From contig JAGRAS010000019.1 of assembly GCA_020434465.1 (NCBI GenBank), forward strand, positions 1 through 11,819: DNA of 11,819 nt, written 5' to 3'. This document shows positions 1 through 7,269 of the stretch, piece after piece. The stretch is from Bdellovibrionales bacterium (GTDB taxonomy: Bacteria; Bdellovibrionota; UBA2361; JAGRAS01). The notes under the pieces were generated by a model, which worked only from the letters and a program-made list of their open reading frames with translations, ran no database searches and was not told where the DNA came from. Both the position numbers and the translations under genes were made by a program. Within the stretch, counting starts at the first letter, position 1, and every line of letters starts with the position of its first letter.

Positions 1-377
1 CAAAAGGGCAAACTACTGAGATTATTTCTACCGAATTGTATCTTGAATATTTCCCGAAAATGAAAGATCCCATGGATCTAGAACATGTAACCAGATACTT
101 TTATCAGCACCCACAAAACTTCAAAATTACAAACCTAGTTTATAAAGATCTTTTATCAACAGATAAGGAAGTAAGCAGTAGTATTTTACAAATAGACAAT
201 AAAATATCACTTATACAAAACGCATTATCTGATATAGAATCACTTCGAGATATCAATTTGTGTATTGATACCAAAGAAGATTTTATAAAAGCTGAGAAGG
301 TAGTTTCACTAATGGATAAGCCAATAAGCGACTATTCTTGGCATGAAGTGGTAAAACTATATAAACAGGTTAATTAA
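1..377 (+). CDS. Cytidylyltransferase-like protein (SpsF/CMP-sugar synthetase type), 3' end only
   Basis: The reading frame is open from the first bases of the window to a TAA at 375-377, so the gene starts upstream and only about 124 C-terminal residues are seen. A TTG at 36 could be mistaken for a start, but nothing supports it. The fragment has the look of the C-terminal part of SpsF-type cytidylyltransferases: an 'EHVTRYFYQHPQNFKI' stretch followed about 60 residues later by 'DTKEDF', which resembles the 'EHVT..-HPE-F' and '-VDT-EDF' segments of that family. These enzymes transfer CMP to sugars or related acids for glycan assembly in the cytoplasm. The nucleotide-binding N-terminus is outside the window, so the substrate cannot be judged. 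The stop overlaps the next start by one base (TAATG), indicating translational coupling with the AsnB-like gene. A different nucleotidyltransferase is possible. Confidence 0.68.
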   Translation, partial: KGQTTEIISTELYLEYFPKMKDPMDLEHVTRYFYQHPQNFKITNLVYKDLLSTDKEVSSSILQIDNKISLIQNALSDIESLRDINLCIDTKEDFIKAEKVVSLMDKPISDYSWHEVVKLYKQVN

Positions 378-2197
378 TGTGCGGAATAGCTGGGTATTTT
401 GGAACTAAGCAGCTTTCAGATTCTGTAATTACTAAAACACTGGACACTATGAAGAAAAGAGGTCCAGATTCCCAAGCCTACAAAAGTTTTATACATGATA
501 AATACAATATTCACTTACTACACTCTCGATTGAGTATTATTGATATTGGCAATCAATCTTCTCAGCCTTTTACTAGTGATGGATACACAATTATCTACAA
601 TGGGGAATTATATAACTATCTTGAAATCAGAAAAGAACTGGAAGCTACTGGGATATTATTTACAACGAATTCTGATACTGAAGTATTTTTGAAAGCATAT
701 ATTCAATGGGGTCCAGATTGTCTTAAGAAATGCGAAGGCATGTGGGCTTTGGCAATTTATGATTCACATAAGAGAACTCTTTTTTTAAGTAGGGACAGGT
801 TTGGAGAAAAGCCTTTTTTTACTTATAAAGACTCAACTGGTTTATACTTTGCCTCCGAAACAAAAACTTTAAGAACACTTACAGAGAAATCATTTTCAGT
901 AAATTCTGAGCATATCAAGCGATATCTTGTTAATGGTTTTAGGTCTCTTTATAAAAACAAACAAACTTTTTTCAAAGATATTTCTTACCTCTCCCCTCGC
1001 ACCTACGCATTAGTTAAGGATCCTTTAAAAATTCATGAAGTTGAATATTGGTTTCCAAGAGTTGTCACAGATAAGAGCATGTCTTTGGAAGATGCAATTA
1101 TTGGATTCAAAGAAAAATTTACAACCGCTCTTTCCATAAGATTAAGATCGGATGTACCACTTGCATTTTGTTTAAGCGGTGGAGTTGACTCTGCTTCAAT
1201 TGCATCAACTGCAGTAAAAGAGCTGGGTGCTAAAATTAGTACTTTTTCTATTATAGACTTTGACTATCGATATGACGAGGAAAAAAATATTGATTCAACT
1301 ATTTTAGATTTAGATTGTAATGGATTTAAAATTAATACCAGCAAAGAGGGATTTTTTGAAAGATTAAAAAGTTTAATCAATTATCATGATGCTCCCTTAG
1401 TAACGATTTCTTATTATGTACATTCATTTTTATCAGAAGCTATTTCAAAACAAGGCTTTCGAGTAGCTCTATCAGGTACAGGTGCTGATGAAATGCTTAC
1501 CGGATATTATGATCACTTTTTACTTCAACTGCATGATATATATAATTCTGAAAACTATGCTTCAACGCTAAGTTCATGGGAAAAGTATATAAAGCCCTTT
1601 GTTCGCAATCCTCATTTAAGCGATCCCAACTTATATCTAAAAAATGATAAGTTCAGAAGCCATATTTATCTAAACCGTGATCAGTTTTCAGAATGTTTGC
1701 ATGAAGAATTTACTGAGGATTTTTATGAAGAAAACTATCATGATTCTTTACTGAGAAATAGAATGCTAAATGAGCTATTTAATGAAATAGTACCCCCAAT
1801 ATTGCACGAAGATGATTTAAACTCAATGATGCATTCAATTGAAAATAGAAGCCCATTTTTAGATTCAAACTTACTAGAATTCTGCCTTTCAATTCCAGCT
1901 CAACACTTAATTAGTAATGGTTATGCAAAATTTATACTTCGAGAAGCAATGGATGGAGTTTTAAATAATAAGGTTAGACTTGATCGTGAAAAAAAAGGTT
2001 TTAATGCTTCGCTTAACTCTTTGGTTGATTTTAACAACCCTGAAACTTGTGATTTTTTGCTCGCTAAGAATCCAGTCTTTGATCTAGTAGATCGGAATAA
2101 AATCAAAGAAATGCTCAAATTAGACCCACTACCAAACAGTTTTAGCAAGTTTCTCTTCAATTTTATCAATATAAAGTTCTTCTTGGAAGAATTTTGA
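377..2197 (+). CDS. asnB: Asparagine synthetase-like glutamine amidotransferase (class II)
   Basis: The 606-residue product has the full two-domain AsnB layout. After removal of Met1, Cys2 of 'MCGIAGYFG' would be the N-terminal nucleophile that hydrolyses glutamine. The glutaminase half continues to about residue 200 and includes 'RGPDS', 'YNGELYNY' and 'RDRFGEKPFF'. The synthetase half has the ATP-pyrophosphatase loop SGGVDS at 267-272 and the 'SGTGADE' motif at 366-372. Family members either make asparagine or amidate sugar carboxylates (uronamide formation, WbpS-like) in O-antigen clusters. The latter fits this neighbourhood, but the sequence alone does not decide. The gene is coupled to the cytidylyltransferase-like gene before it. 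Its last 32 bases overlap the 3' end of the opposite-strand gene, and there is no room for a normal terminator. The fold assignment is firm and the amide acceptor is unknown. Confidence 0.9.
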   Translation: MCGIAGYFGTKQLSDSVITKTLDTMKKRGPDSQAYKSFIHDKYNIHLLHSRLSIIDIGNQSSQPFTSDGYTIIYNGELYNYLEIRKELEATGILFTTNSDTEVFLKAYIQWGPDCLKKCEGMWALAIYDSHKRTLFLSRDRFGEKPFFTYKDSTGLYFASETKTLRTLTEKSFSVNSEHIKRYLVNGFRSLYKNKQTFFKDISYLSPRTYALVKDPLKIHEVEYWFPRVVTDKSMSLEDAIIGFKEKFTTALSIRLRSDVPLAFCLSGGVDSASIASTAVKELGAKISTFSIIDFDYRYDEEKNIDSTILDLDCNGFKINTSKEGFFERLKSLINYHDAPLVTISYYVHSFLSEAISKQGFRVALSGTGADEMLTGYYDHFLLQLHDIYNSENYASTLSSWEKYIKPFVRNPHLSDPNLYLKNDKFRSHIYLNRDQFSECLHEEFTEDFYEENYHDSLLRNRMLNELFNEIVPPILHEDDLNSMMHSIENRSPFLDSNLLEFCLSIPAQHLISNGYAKFILREAMDGVLNNKVRLDREKKGFNASLNSLVDFNNPETCDFLLAKNPVFDLVDRNKIKEMLKLDPLPNSFSKFLFNFINIKFFLEEF

Positions 2198-3533
2198 AAT
2201 GATTTCTGAAAATTAAGAATCTAAGCAATACAATTCTACCGCTAATATAAAAGAGCGGAAAAGATAACATGTAAAACAATCTATTAATTCCATCTTTGTA
2301 TGAATTCTTAAAGCCTAAAGCTACCCAGCCAAAACCAGGAACTTCGCCATTAAAAGGCATAAACAGATAATAGAGAAAAGATAAGAAAAAAGGGTTTTTA
2401 TTAGTATAAACTAGAAATTCATATTCCTGATCAATAATTTCTTCTTTAAATAAATATTCAATTATCGCCTTTTCATTTTTCAAAAGCTTATCTCTCCACC
2501 TCCTTGTGACATATTCATTTGGACCAGTAATTTTTTTAGCTACCTCCTCTGAATCACCCAGCAAAATTTCAGTCTGTCCTTTAGAATATAAGGGGTTATA
2601 GGCACCTTTCCCCTGCCAAATTTCTCCAACATTTGTAGGCTCATAAGGACTATTATTCCATTCATCTAAATATTTGCAATCGAGCCAGTTACTTATGGAT
2701 CTAATGGTTTGCTTAAAATTTAAATTCAAATCCTCATTTCTAACAGTAAGCAGTTGCTTTTGATAAATACTTTTGAATGCGTACATCAATCTGGCCCCTG
2801 AAGCGAAATAGAGTAACCAAAATAAATATACACAACCATCAAAAGTATATTTGGCTCTCAATAGCTCCTTAAATCTCAGCCAATAATTCCCTAAATGATA
2901 ACTATACATATTACCATTTTGATTTACGAACTGTTGCCTGCAAGATGCAAACGTTGCTCGTGGATCACGTTCTAGTGATATAAGCCTTGCCTTAGGGAAA
3001 TCTGAAAGCAATATAGTTACTGCTTTGCCAGAAAAGCCATCATAGAAATTATCAGATCTTAGGCTTAATACATCACTTACAAGAATAAATTTTATTGCAT
3101 CAATTTTACGATCAATGCCTTTTGCATAGGCATAAAAAGAAGCACACACTAATTCTTTTCGTGAAATATTTTTTTGATTAAAAACAAGAGAATCAAAAAC
3201 TTCTTTTACGATTTCTCTATCAAGTTGTGTATTTGGGTCAGAACCAAAAGAAATCAAAGTATCACTAACTTTATCTAAAGGCTGATATACAAGGCGAAAA
3301 TAAGAATCTTCCGCCATTACCTTATGAGCCAAACTAGAGTCAAAAAACTCTCCTTCACCTAAGCCGGCAAATAAATACGAGTAAGTGTATTGAACCCATG
3401 GGCAAGAAATTATCTCAGGGTGCTGATCAAAAATTGATTGAAAAAAATAGTTGCCCGCCCTCCCAGAATGATCCAATAAAGCTAATAGATTAACCCTAGA
3501 ACAGAAATATTTGAACTCGGAATTCATCTCCAT
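2166..3533 (-). CDS. Sulfotransferase-like protein with hydrophobic C-terminus
   Basis: The 455-residue product shows the two hallmarks of PAPS-dependent sulfotransferases. Near the N-terminus 'LLDHSGRAGNYFFQSIFDQHPEI' (about 19-41) resembles the 5'-phosphosulfate loop with the usual 'QS-D-HPEI' continuation. At 184-198 'LISLERDPRATFASC' matches the 3'-phosphate motif (Arg189, Arg192, Ser197). The loop is atypical: Arg-Ala-Gly-Asn stands where Arg-Ser/Thr-Gly-Thr/Ser is common, so catalysis is not certain. The protein is longer than the usual 250-350 residues. Its last 100 residues are rich in aromatic and aliphatic residues (about 378-392 and 425-448), suggesting membrane association. ATG 3533 is used; an ATG two codons inside is also possible, and neither has a strong ribosome binding site. 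It lies opposite to its neighbours and overlaps asnB tail to tail. A role in sulfating a surface glycan is inferred. Confidence 0.62.
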   Translation of the reverse strand: MEMNSEFKYFCSRVNLLALLDHSGRAGNYFFQSIFDQHPEIISCPWVQYTYSYLFAGLGEGEFFDSSLAHKVMAEDSYFRLVYQPLDKVSDTLISFGSDPNTQLDREIVKEVFDSLVFNQKNISRKELVCASFYAYAKGIDRKIDAIKFILVSDVLSLRSDNFYDGFSGKAVTILLSDFPKARLISLERDPRATFASCRQQFVNQNGNMYSYHLGNYWLRFKELLRAKYTFDGCVYLFWLLYFASGARLMYAFKSIYQKQLLTVRNEDLNLNFKQTIRSISNWLDCKYLDEWNNSPYEPTNVGEIWQGKGAYNPLYSKGQTEILLGDSEEVAKKITGPNEYVTRRWRDKLLKNEKAIIEYLFKEEIIDQEYEFLVYTNKNPFFLSFLYYLFMPFNGEVPGFGWVALGFKNSYKDGINRLFYMLSFPLFYISGRIVLLRFLIFRNHFKILPRRTLY

Positions 3534-3597
3534 TATTTTTAACTTTAAGTCATCATTTGAATTTTAAAACGATTAAAATTTCTTAAGAACCGATTAA

Positions 3598-3626
3598 TTT
3601 AAAACTCTCGTCTGAAGAGGTATAAT
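3598..3626 (+). promoter_or_regulatory. Candidate sigma-70 promoter for the hisH-hisF-wbpG unit
   Basis: A perfect -10 hexamer TATAAT lies at 3621-3626. A 4-of-6 -35 box, TTTAAA, lies at 3598-3603 with the ideal 17-base spacer. Transcription would begin near 3633, giving a leader of about 55 bases before the hisH ATG. It sits in the 153-base gap between the divergent sulfotransferase-like gene and hisH. Just upstream, the heptamer CGATTAA occurs twice (3570-3576 and 3591-3597), 21 bases apart, with the palindrome TTCTTAAGAA (3580-3589) between. These could be a regulator site, but in AT-rich DNA they may be chance. Confidence 0.45.
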
Positions 3627-3686
3627 AACGTATAAATATATAGAATAAGTTTTTAACATCAAACCTAACAATTGGGAATAAAAAGA

Positions 3687-4316
3687 ATGTCTTTAGTCGG
3701 TGTTATCGATTGTGGAATAAGCAATATCACCTCGGTCTTAAACGCTTTGAAATATCTAGATATTCCAAATACACTAATTAAAAATTCTAAAGATTTTGAT
3801 AGCTGTAGTCACTTAATACTTCCAGGAGTTGGTTCTTATCATGCAGGCATGAAATCACTTAATGACAAATGTTTCATTGAGATTATCTTACAAAAAACTG
3901 AGGCAGGAATACCACTTTTAGGTATTTGTTTAGGTATGCAACTTCTTGGAGAAAATGGTGAAGAGTTTGGTCCTACAAAAGGTCTTGGTCTGATACCAGG
4001 TAGTATTAATAAAATGAAACCAAAAACTGCAGAAGCTCGAATTCCACATGTTGGATGGAATGCAGTTAAACAAACTCAAAACTCATTTTTATGGCATGCA
4101 ATTGAGAACGAAACAACTTTTTACTTTGTTCATAGTTATGCATTTGAAGACACTCCTAAAGAATTCGTAGTTGGAACTTGTGATCATGGCGGAGAAGTTA
4201 TTTGTGCAGTTCAGAATACTAGTAGTGGTAAACGTGTCTATGGCGCGCAGTTTCATCCAGAGAAAAGTCAAAAACATGGCCTACAACTTTTACGGAACTT
4301 TTTTGAAAAATGTTAA
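3687..4316 (+). CDS. hisH: HisH-type glutamine amidotransferase subunit (HisH2, acetamidino pathway)
   Basis: This 209-residue class I glutaminase hydrolyses glutamine and passes ammonia to a HisF partner. The nucleophile Cys81 lies in 'GICLGMQLL', with the partner residues His190 and Glu192 in 'QFHPEKS'. The HisH-specific 'PGVGS' (46-50) and 'IPHVGWN' (119-125) segments are intact. I chose ATG 3687, about 9 bases after a GGGA, and not the in-frame TTG at 3672, because the product then starts with the usual 'SLVGVIDCG' strand. The stop overlaps the hisF start by 7 bases. No other histidine genes are nearby, while a WbpG-type gene is. By analogy with P. aeruginosa hisH2-hisF2-wbpG this copy most likely serves sugar amidination and not histidine synthesis. 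A housekeeping role is less likely but not excluded by this protein alone. Confidence 0.9.
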   Translation: MSLVGVIDCGISNITSVLNALKYLDIPNTLIKNSKDFDSCSHLILPGVGSYHAGMKSLNDKCFIEIILQKTEAGIPLLGICLGMQLLGENGEEFGPTKGLGLIPGSINKMKPKTAEARIPHVGWNAVKQTQNSFLWHAIENETTFYFVHSYAFEDTPKEFVVGTCDHGGEVICAVQNTSSGKRVYGAQFHPEKSQKHGLQLLRNFFEKC

Positions 4317-5098
4317 AATATAGACTTATACCTGTATTGTTTCTTAAACACGGATTCTTAGTTCGAAGTGAGAAATTTAAAATTCATCAGAATTTAGGTA
4401 ATCCAGTTGCACAAGTTGAAAGATATAATGCCTGGAACGTCGATGAATTGATTTACATTGATATTACTCCAGATGAGAGCTACGACTATCAAAGAGAAGA
4501 CACTAATTTAAAAAACCCTAAAAGTATTTTGGAGGTTATAGATATTGTATCAAAAAAATGTTTTATGCCACTAACATTTGGTGGAAAAATAAGAACATTA
4601 GAAGATATACGAATCAGAATGGCGCGAGGTGCAGACAAAATAACGATTAATACAGCCGCATTGGAAAATCCAGAGTTTGTAAAAAATGCTGCTGCAGAAT
4701 TTGGAAGCCAAGCAATAGTAGTCTCAATTGATGCGCTAAGATCTGAAGATGGAAGCCTTGAAGTCTACTCTCATCTTGGTACAAAAGCTACGGGTAGGAA
4801 ACCAGGAGAGTGGGCAAAAGAAGTTGAAAGCCTAGGAGCTGGTGAAATTTTCATTAATTCAATCGATCGTGATGGTATGGCGAATGGTTATGATATACCA
4901 TTAATTAAAGAAGTAAGTAGCGCGACATCAATTCCAGTAATTGCCTGTGGTGGCATTGGGCAATATAAAGAATTCGCAACTGGAATTACTGAAGGTGAAG
5001 CAAGCGCTTTAGCTGCAGGAAATATTTTTCATTTTAAAGAAGTCAGCTATTTACTTGCGAAAAAAGAACTAAAAAAAATGAATTTAAATGTAAGGTAG
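4310..5098 (+). CDS. hisF: AglZ/HisF2-type HisF-like ammonia-channel protein, cyclase aspartate lost
   Basis: The 262-residue product is a clear HisF (beta/alpha)8 barrel. Compared from memory with Thermotoga HisF, the catalytic Asp11 is replaced by Phe11 ('IPVLFLKHG' for 'IPCLDVKDG'), while the second catalytic Asp remains (Asp141, in 'VSIDALR'). The four residues forming the ammonia gate are all kept: Arg5, Glu46, Lys110 and Glu179. The first phosphate loop is altered ('TFGGKI' for 'TVGGGI'), and about 11 extra residues follow Asp51. This pattern means imidazole ring closure is probably lost while ammonia transfer from HisH is preserved, as expected for HisF2/AglZ proteins that feed WbpG-type amidotransferases. 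The start overlaps hisH by 7 bases, and wbpG follows after 9 bases. Confidence 0.9.
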   Translation: MLKYRLIPVLFLKHGFLVRSEKFKIHQNLGNPVAQVERYNAWNVDELIYIDITPDESYDYQREDTNLKNPKSILEVIDIVSKKCFMPLTFGGKIRTLEDIRIRMARGADKITINTAALENPEFVKNAAAEFGSQAIVVSIDALRSEDGSLEVYSHLGTKATGRKPGEWAKEVESLGAGEIFINSIDRDGMANGYDIPLIKEVSSATSIPVIACGGIGQYKEFATGITEGEASALAAGNIFHFKEVSYLLAKKELKKMNLNVR

Positions 5099-5107
5099 GA
5101 TTTTATA

Positions 5108-6250
5108 ATGTCTGAGAAAAGTCAAATAAAAAAAATCAGATACTGTGCCAAATGTGTATTGCCAGAGATAAACCCATGGATGTCTTCTTTTGATGAAAAT
5201 GGTGTTTGCAAAGGCTGTCGCGCTGCCGTTCATAAGGAAGAAATAGATTGGGAAAAACGTAGAGTTCTTTTTGAAGAACTAATAAATGAATATAGAAGTG
5301 AAAGTGATTATGACTGCATAATTCCTGTAAGCGGGGGAAAAGACAGTTATTTTGCTTGTCATATTGCCAAAGAGTTCAACTTAAAACCTCTGCTAGTAAC
5401 TTATCATGGGAATAACTATCTACCAGAATGTGAAGAAAACTTACAGCGCATGAGGCACGAGTTTGATGCAGATCACATTATTTTCAGACCTTCCGAAGAC
5501 ATGTTGATTAAATTAAATCGTTTAGGTTTTAAACTACATGGCGATATGAACTGGCATGGTCACTGCGGAATCTTTACCTACCCAATGCAAATAGCAGTTA
5601 AGTATAAAATCCCTTTAGTCTGGTGGGGGGATCACGGCTTCACTGAGCAAGGAGGTATGTATTCACATAATGATTTTTTTGAGTATACCGCTAAAGATCG
5701 CTATGAAAACGCTCTACATGGTTTTGATTGGTATGACTGGATCGAAGATACCGAAGGTTTAACAAAAAAAGACCTGCGTTGGGCAATGTACCCCTCAGAT
5801 GAAGAGATAATGGAAGCAGAAGTACGCGGAATTTTTCTTAGCAACTACTTTTATTATGATGGATATTATAACGCTAAGATTTCAAAAGAATTTTATAATT
5901 GGCAAGAGGCTCGACAGCCGTTTGAAAGAACTTATCGGATGATTTCAAACATTGATGATATGCACGAAAATGGCATGCATGATTATATGAAGTATATAAA
6001 ATTCGGCTATGGACGAGGAACCGATCATTCTTGTTATGATATCAGACTTGGGTTAATGACGCGCGAAGAAGGTATTGAGATGGTGCGTAAGTATGACCAT
6101 GTAAAATCAAAAGATCTTGATCGCTGGCTTAAATATGTTGATATGAAGGAAGAAGAGTTTGATCAAATTGCCGATACTTTTAGAAACGAAAGAATCTGGA
6201 CAAAAATTAATGGTGAGTGGAAAAAATGTAATATTTGGGATAAAGAATGA
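5108..6250 (+). CDS. wbpG: WbpG-type N-acetyl sugar amidotransferase (PP-loop ATPase)
   Basis: This 380-residue cytoplasmic enzyme is predicted to activate an N-acetyl group on a nucleotide sugar with ATP and replace its oxygen with ammonia, giving an acetamidino sugar. Visible features are an N-terminal zinc-ribbon-like pair (Cys13-X2-Cys16 and Cys34-X2-Cys37), the PP-loop SGGKDS at 75-80, and the family-typical 'WWGDHGFTEQGGMYSH' segment (about 174-189), followed by a long acidic and aromatic C-terminal region with 'YGRGTDH'. An AGGA lies 7 bases before the ATG. The stop overlaps the next start (ATGA). Its place directly behind hisH and hisF matches the known WbpG-HisH2-HisF2 and PseA/LegA-type arrangements. 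The family is confidently assigned. The acceptor (2,3-diamino uronic acid or a nonulosonic acid precursor) is not determined. Confidence 0.9.
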   Translation: MSEKSQIKKIRYCAKCVLPEINPWMSSFDENGVCKGCRAAVHKEEIDWEKRRVLFEELINEYRSESDYDCIIPVSGGKDSYFACHIAKEFNLKPLLVTYHGNNYLPECEENLQRMRHEFDADHIIFRPSEDMLIKLNRLGFKLHGDMNWHGHCGIFTYPMQIAVKYKIPLVWWGDHGFTEQGGMYSHNDFFEYTAKDRYENALHGFDWYDWIEDTEGLTKKDLRWAMYPSDEEIMEAEVRGIFLSNYFYYDGYYNAKISKEFYNWQEARQPFERTYRMISNIDDMHENGMHDYMKYIKFGYGRGTDHSCYDIRLGLMTREEGIEMVRKYDHVKSKDLDRWLKYVDMKEEEFDQIADTFRNERIWTKINGEWKKCNIWDKE

Positions 6251-7266
6251 GTGAAAAAGAGGTTGAAAAAAAAATTTCTCAAAATGATATTCGCCCGGAT
6301 AAATTTACTGAAGGTAAATTAGCCGCTTTAAAAGCAGACCTTGATTGGCTTATATCTAGAAAATCAGAATTTGTTAAAGTAAATTGTCCAGCTTGCGACT
6401 CTAACCTTTCTAAGGATAGTTTTGAAAAATATACCTTTACTTTCAAAGAATGCACTAATTGTAAAACAGTTTATATGACTCCAAGAGCAAACCCAAATCT
6501 CATGGGCGAGTTCTACGCCAATTCCAAACTTTATGAATATTGGGACAAGTATATCTTTCCTGCTTCTGCCACAGCAAGAAAAGAAAGAATTGCAAGACCT
6601 CGAGTGCAGAAAATTATTTCCTTGTGTAAAGCTCACGATATTCCCATGAGTTGCTTACTTGAAGTTGGCGCTGGTTATGGAACTTTTTGTGAAGAAGCAC
6701 TAGCTACAAAAGCTTTTGAAAGAGTAATAGCTGTTGAACCTGGTTCAGCACTTGCCACAAGCTGTAGAAAAGCTGGGATTGAAACTATTGAGGCTCCGAT
6801 AGAATCAGTTGAAGAGCTTCCCGTACCGCCAAGCGTTATAGTAAGTTTTGAAGTAATTGAACATTTATTTTCTCCAGAAGCATTACTAAAGAACTGCTAT
6901 GATAAGCTTTCTGTTAATGGAATGATTGTGGTTACATGTCCGAATTTTATGGGTTTTGACATACATACATTACGCGAACTCTCAGACAGCACAGATGCTG
7001 AGCATGTCAATTTATTTAATCCAGATTCACTTAGTTTGCTTTTCGAGCGATGTGGATATGAAGTTATTCATTTGGCCACACCTGGATTTCTTGATGCTGA
7101 GTTAGTTAGAGAAAAAGTAATAAAAGGCGAATATAACCTTAATGATCAAGCTTTTTTACAAACAGTTTTGATAGATAAGTGGGATGAACTTGGTGAAAAC
7201 TTTCAAACTTTTCTTAGAGAAAATAATTTATCATCACATCTGTGGATGGCCGGCATTAAGCGGTAG
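6247..7266 (+). CDS. Class I SAM-dependent methyltransferase with N-terminal zinc ribbon
   Basis: The 339-residue product opens with a charged 40-residue stretch. A Cys47-X2-Cys50 / Cys69-X2-Cys72 zinc-ribbon-like module follows. A Rossmann methyltransferase then begins at motif I 'LLEVGAGYGTF' (about 137-147), with the acidic 'AVEPG' strand (162-166) and 'FEVIEHLFSP' (201-210), typical of UbiG/Methyltransf_11-like domains. 'VVTCPN' marks a later strand. Zinc-ribbon methyltransferases of this design are common in surface sugar clusters, where they methylate nucleotide-linked or chain-end sugars. It overlaps wbpG by 4 bases and is probably co-translated with it, so a substrate carrying the acetamidino group is plausible but inferred. 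The gene ends 3 bases from the end of the opposite-strand gene. Confidence 0.85.
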   Translation: MSEKEVEKKISQNDIRPDKFTEGKLAALKADLDWLISRKSEFVKVNCPACDSNLSKDSFEKYTFTFKECTNCKTVYMTPRANPNLMGEFYANSKLYEYWDKYIFPASATARKERIARPRVQKIISLCKAHDIPMSCLLEVGAGYGTFCEEALATKAFERVIAVEPGSALATSCRKAGIETIEAPIESVEELPVPPSVIVSFEVIEHLFSPEALLKNCYDKLSVNGMIVVTCPNFMGFDIHTLRELSDSTDAEHVNLFNPDSLSLLFERCGYEVIHLATPGFLDAELVREKVIKGEYNLNDQAFLQTVLIDKWDELGENFQTFLRENNLSSHLWMAGIKR

Positions 7267-7269
7267 TAA

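Noticed and set aside
3672..3686. Upstream TTG start for hisH
   Set aside because: It would add five residues (MGIKR) before the normal HisH N-terminus. The ATG at 3687 has better spacing from GGGA and gives the family's usual first strand.
3687..5098. Housekeeping histidine biosynthesis operon
   Set aside because: No hisA, hisB, hisG, hisI or other his gene is present. The HisF lacks its cyclase Asp, and wbpG follows directly.
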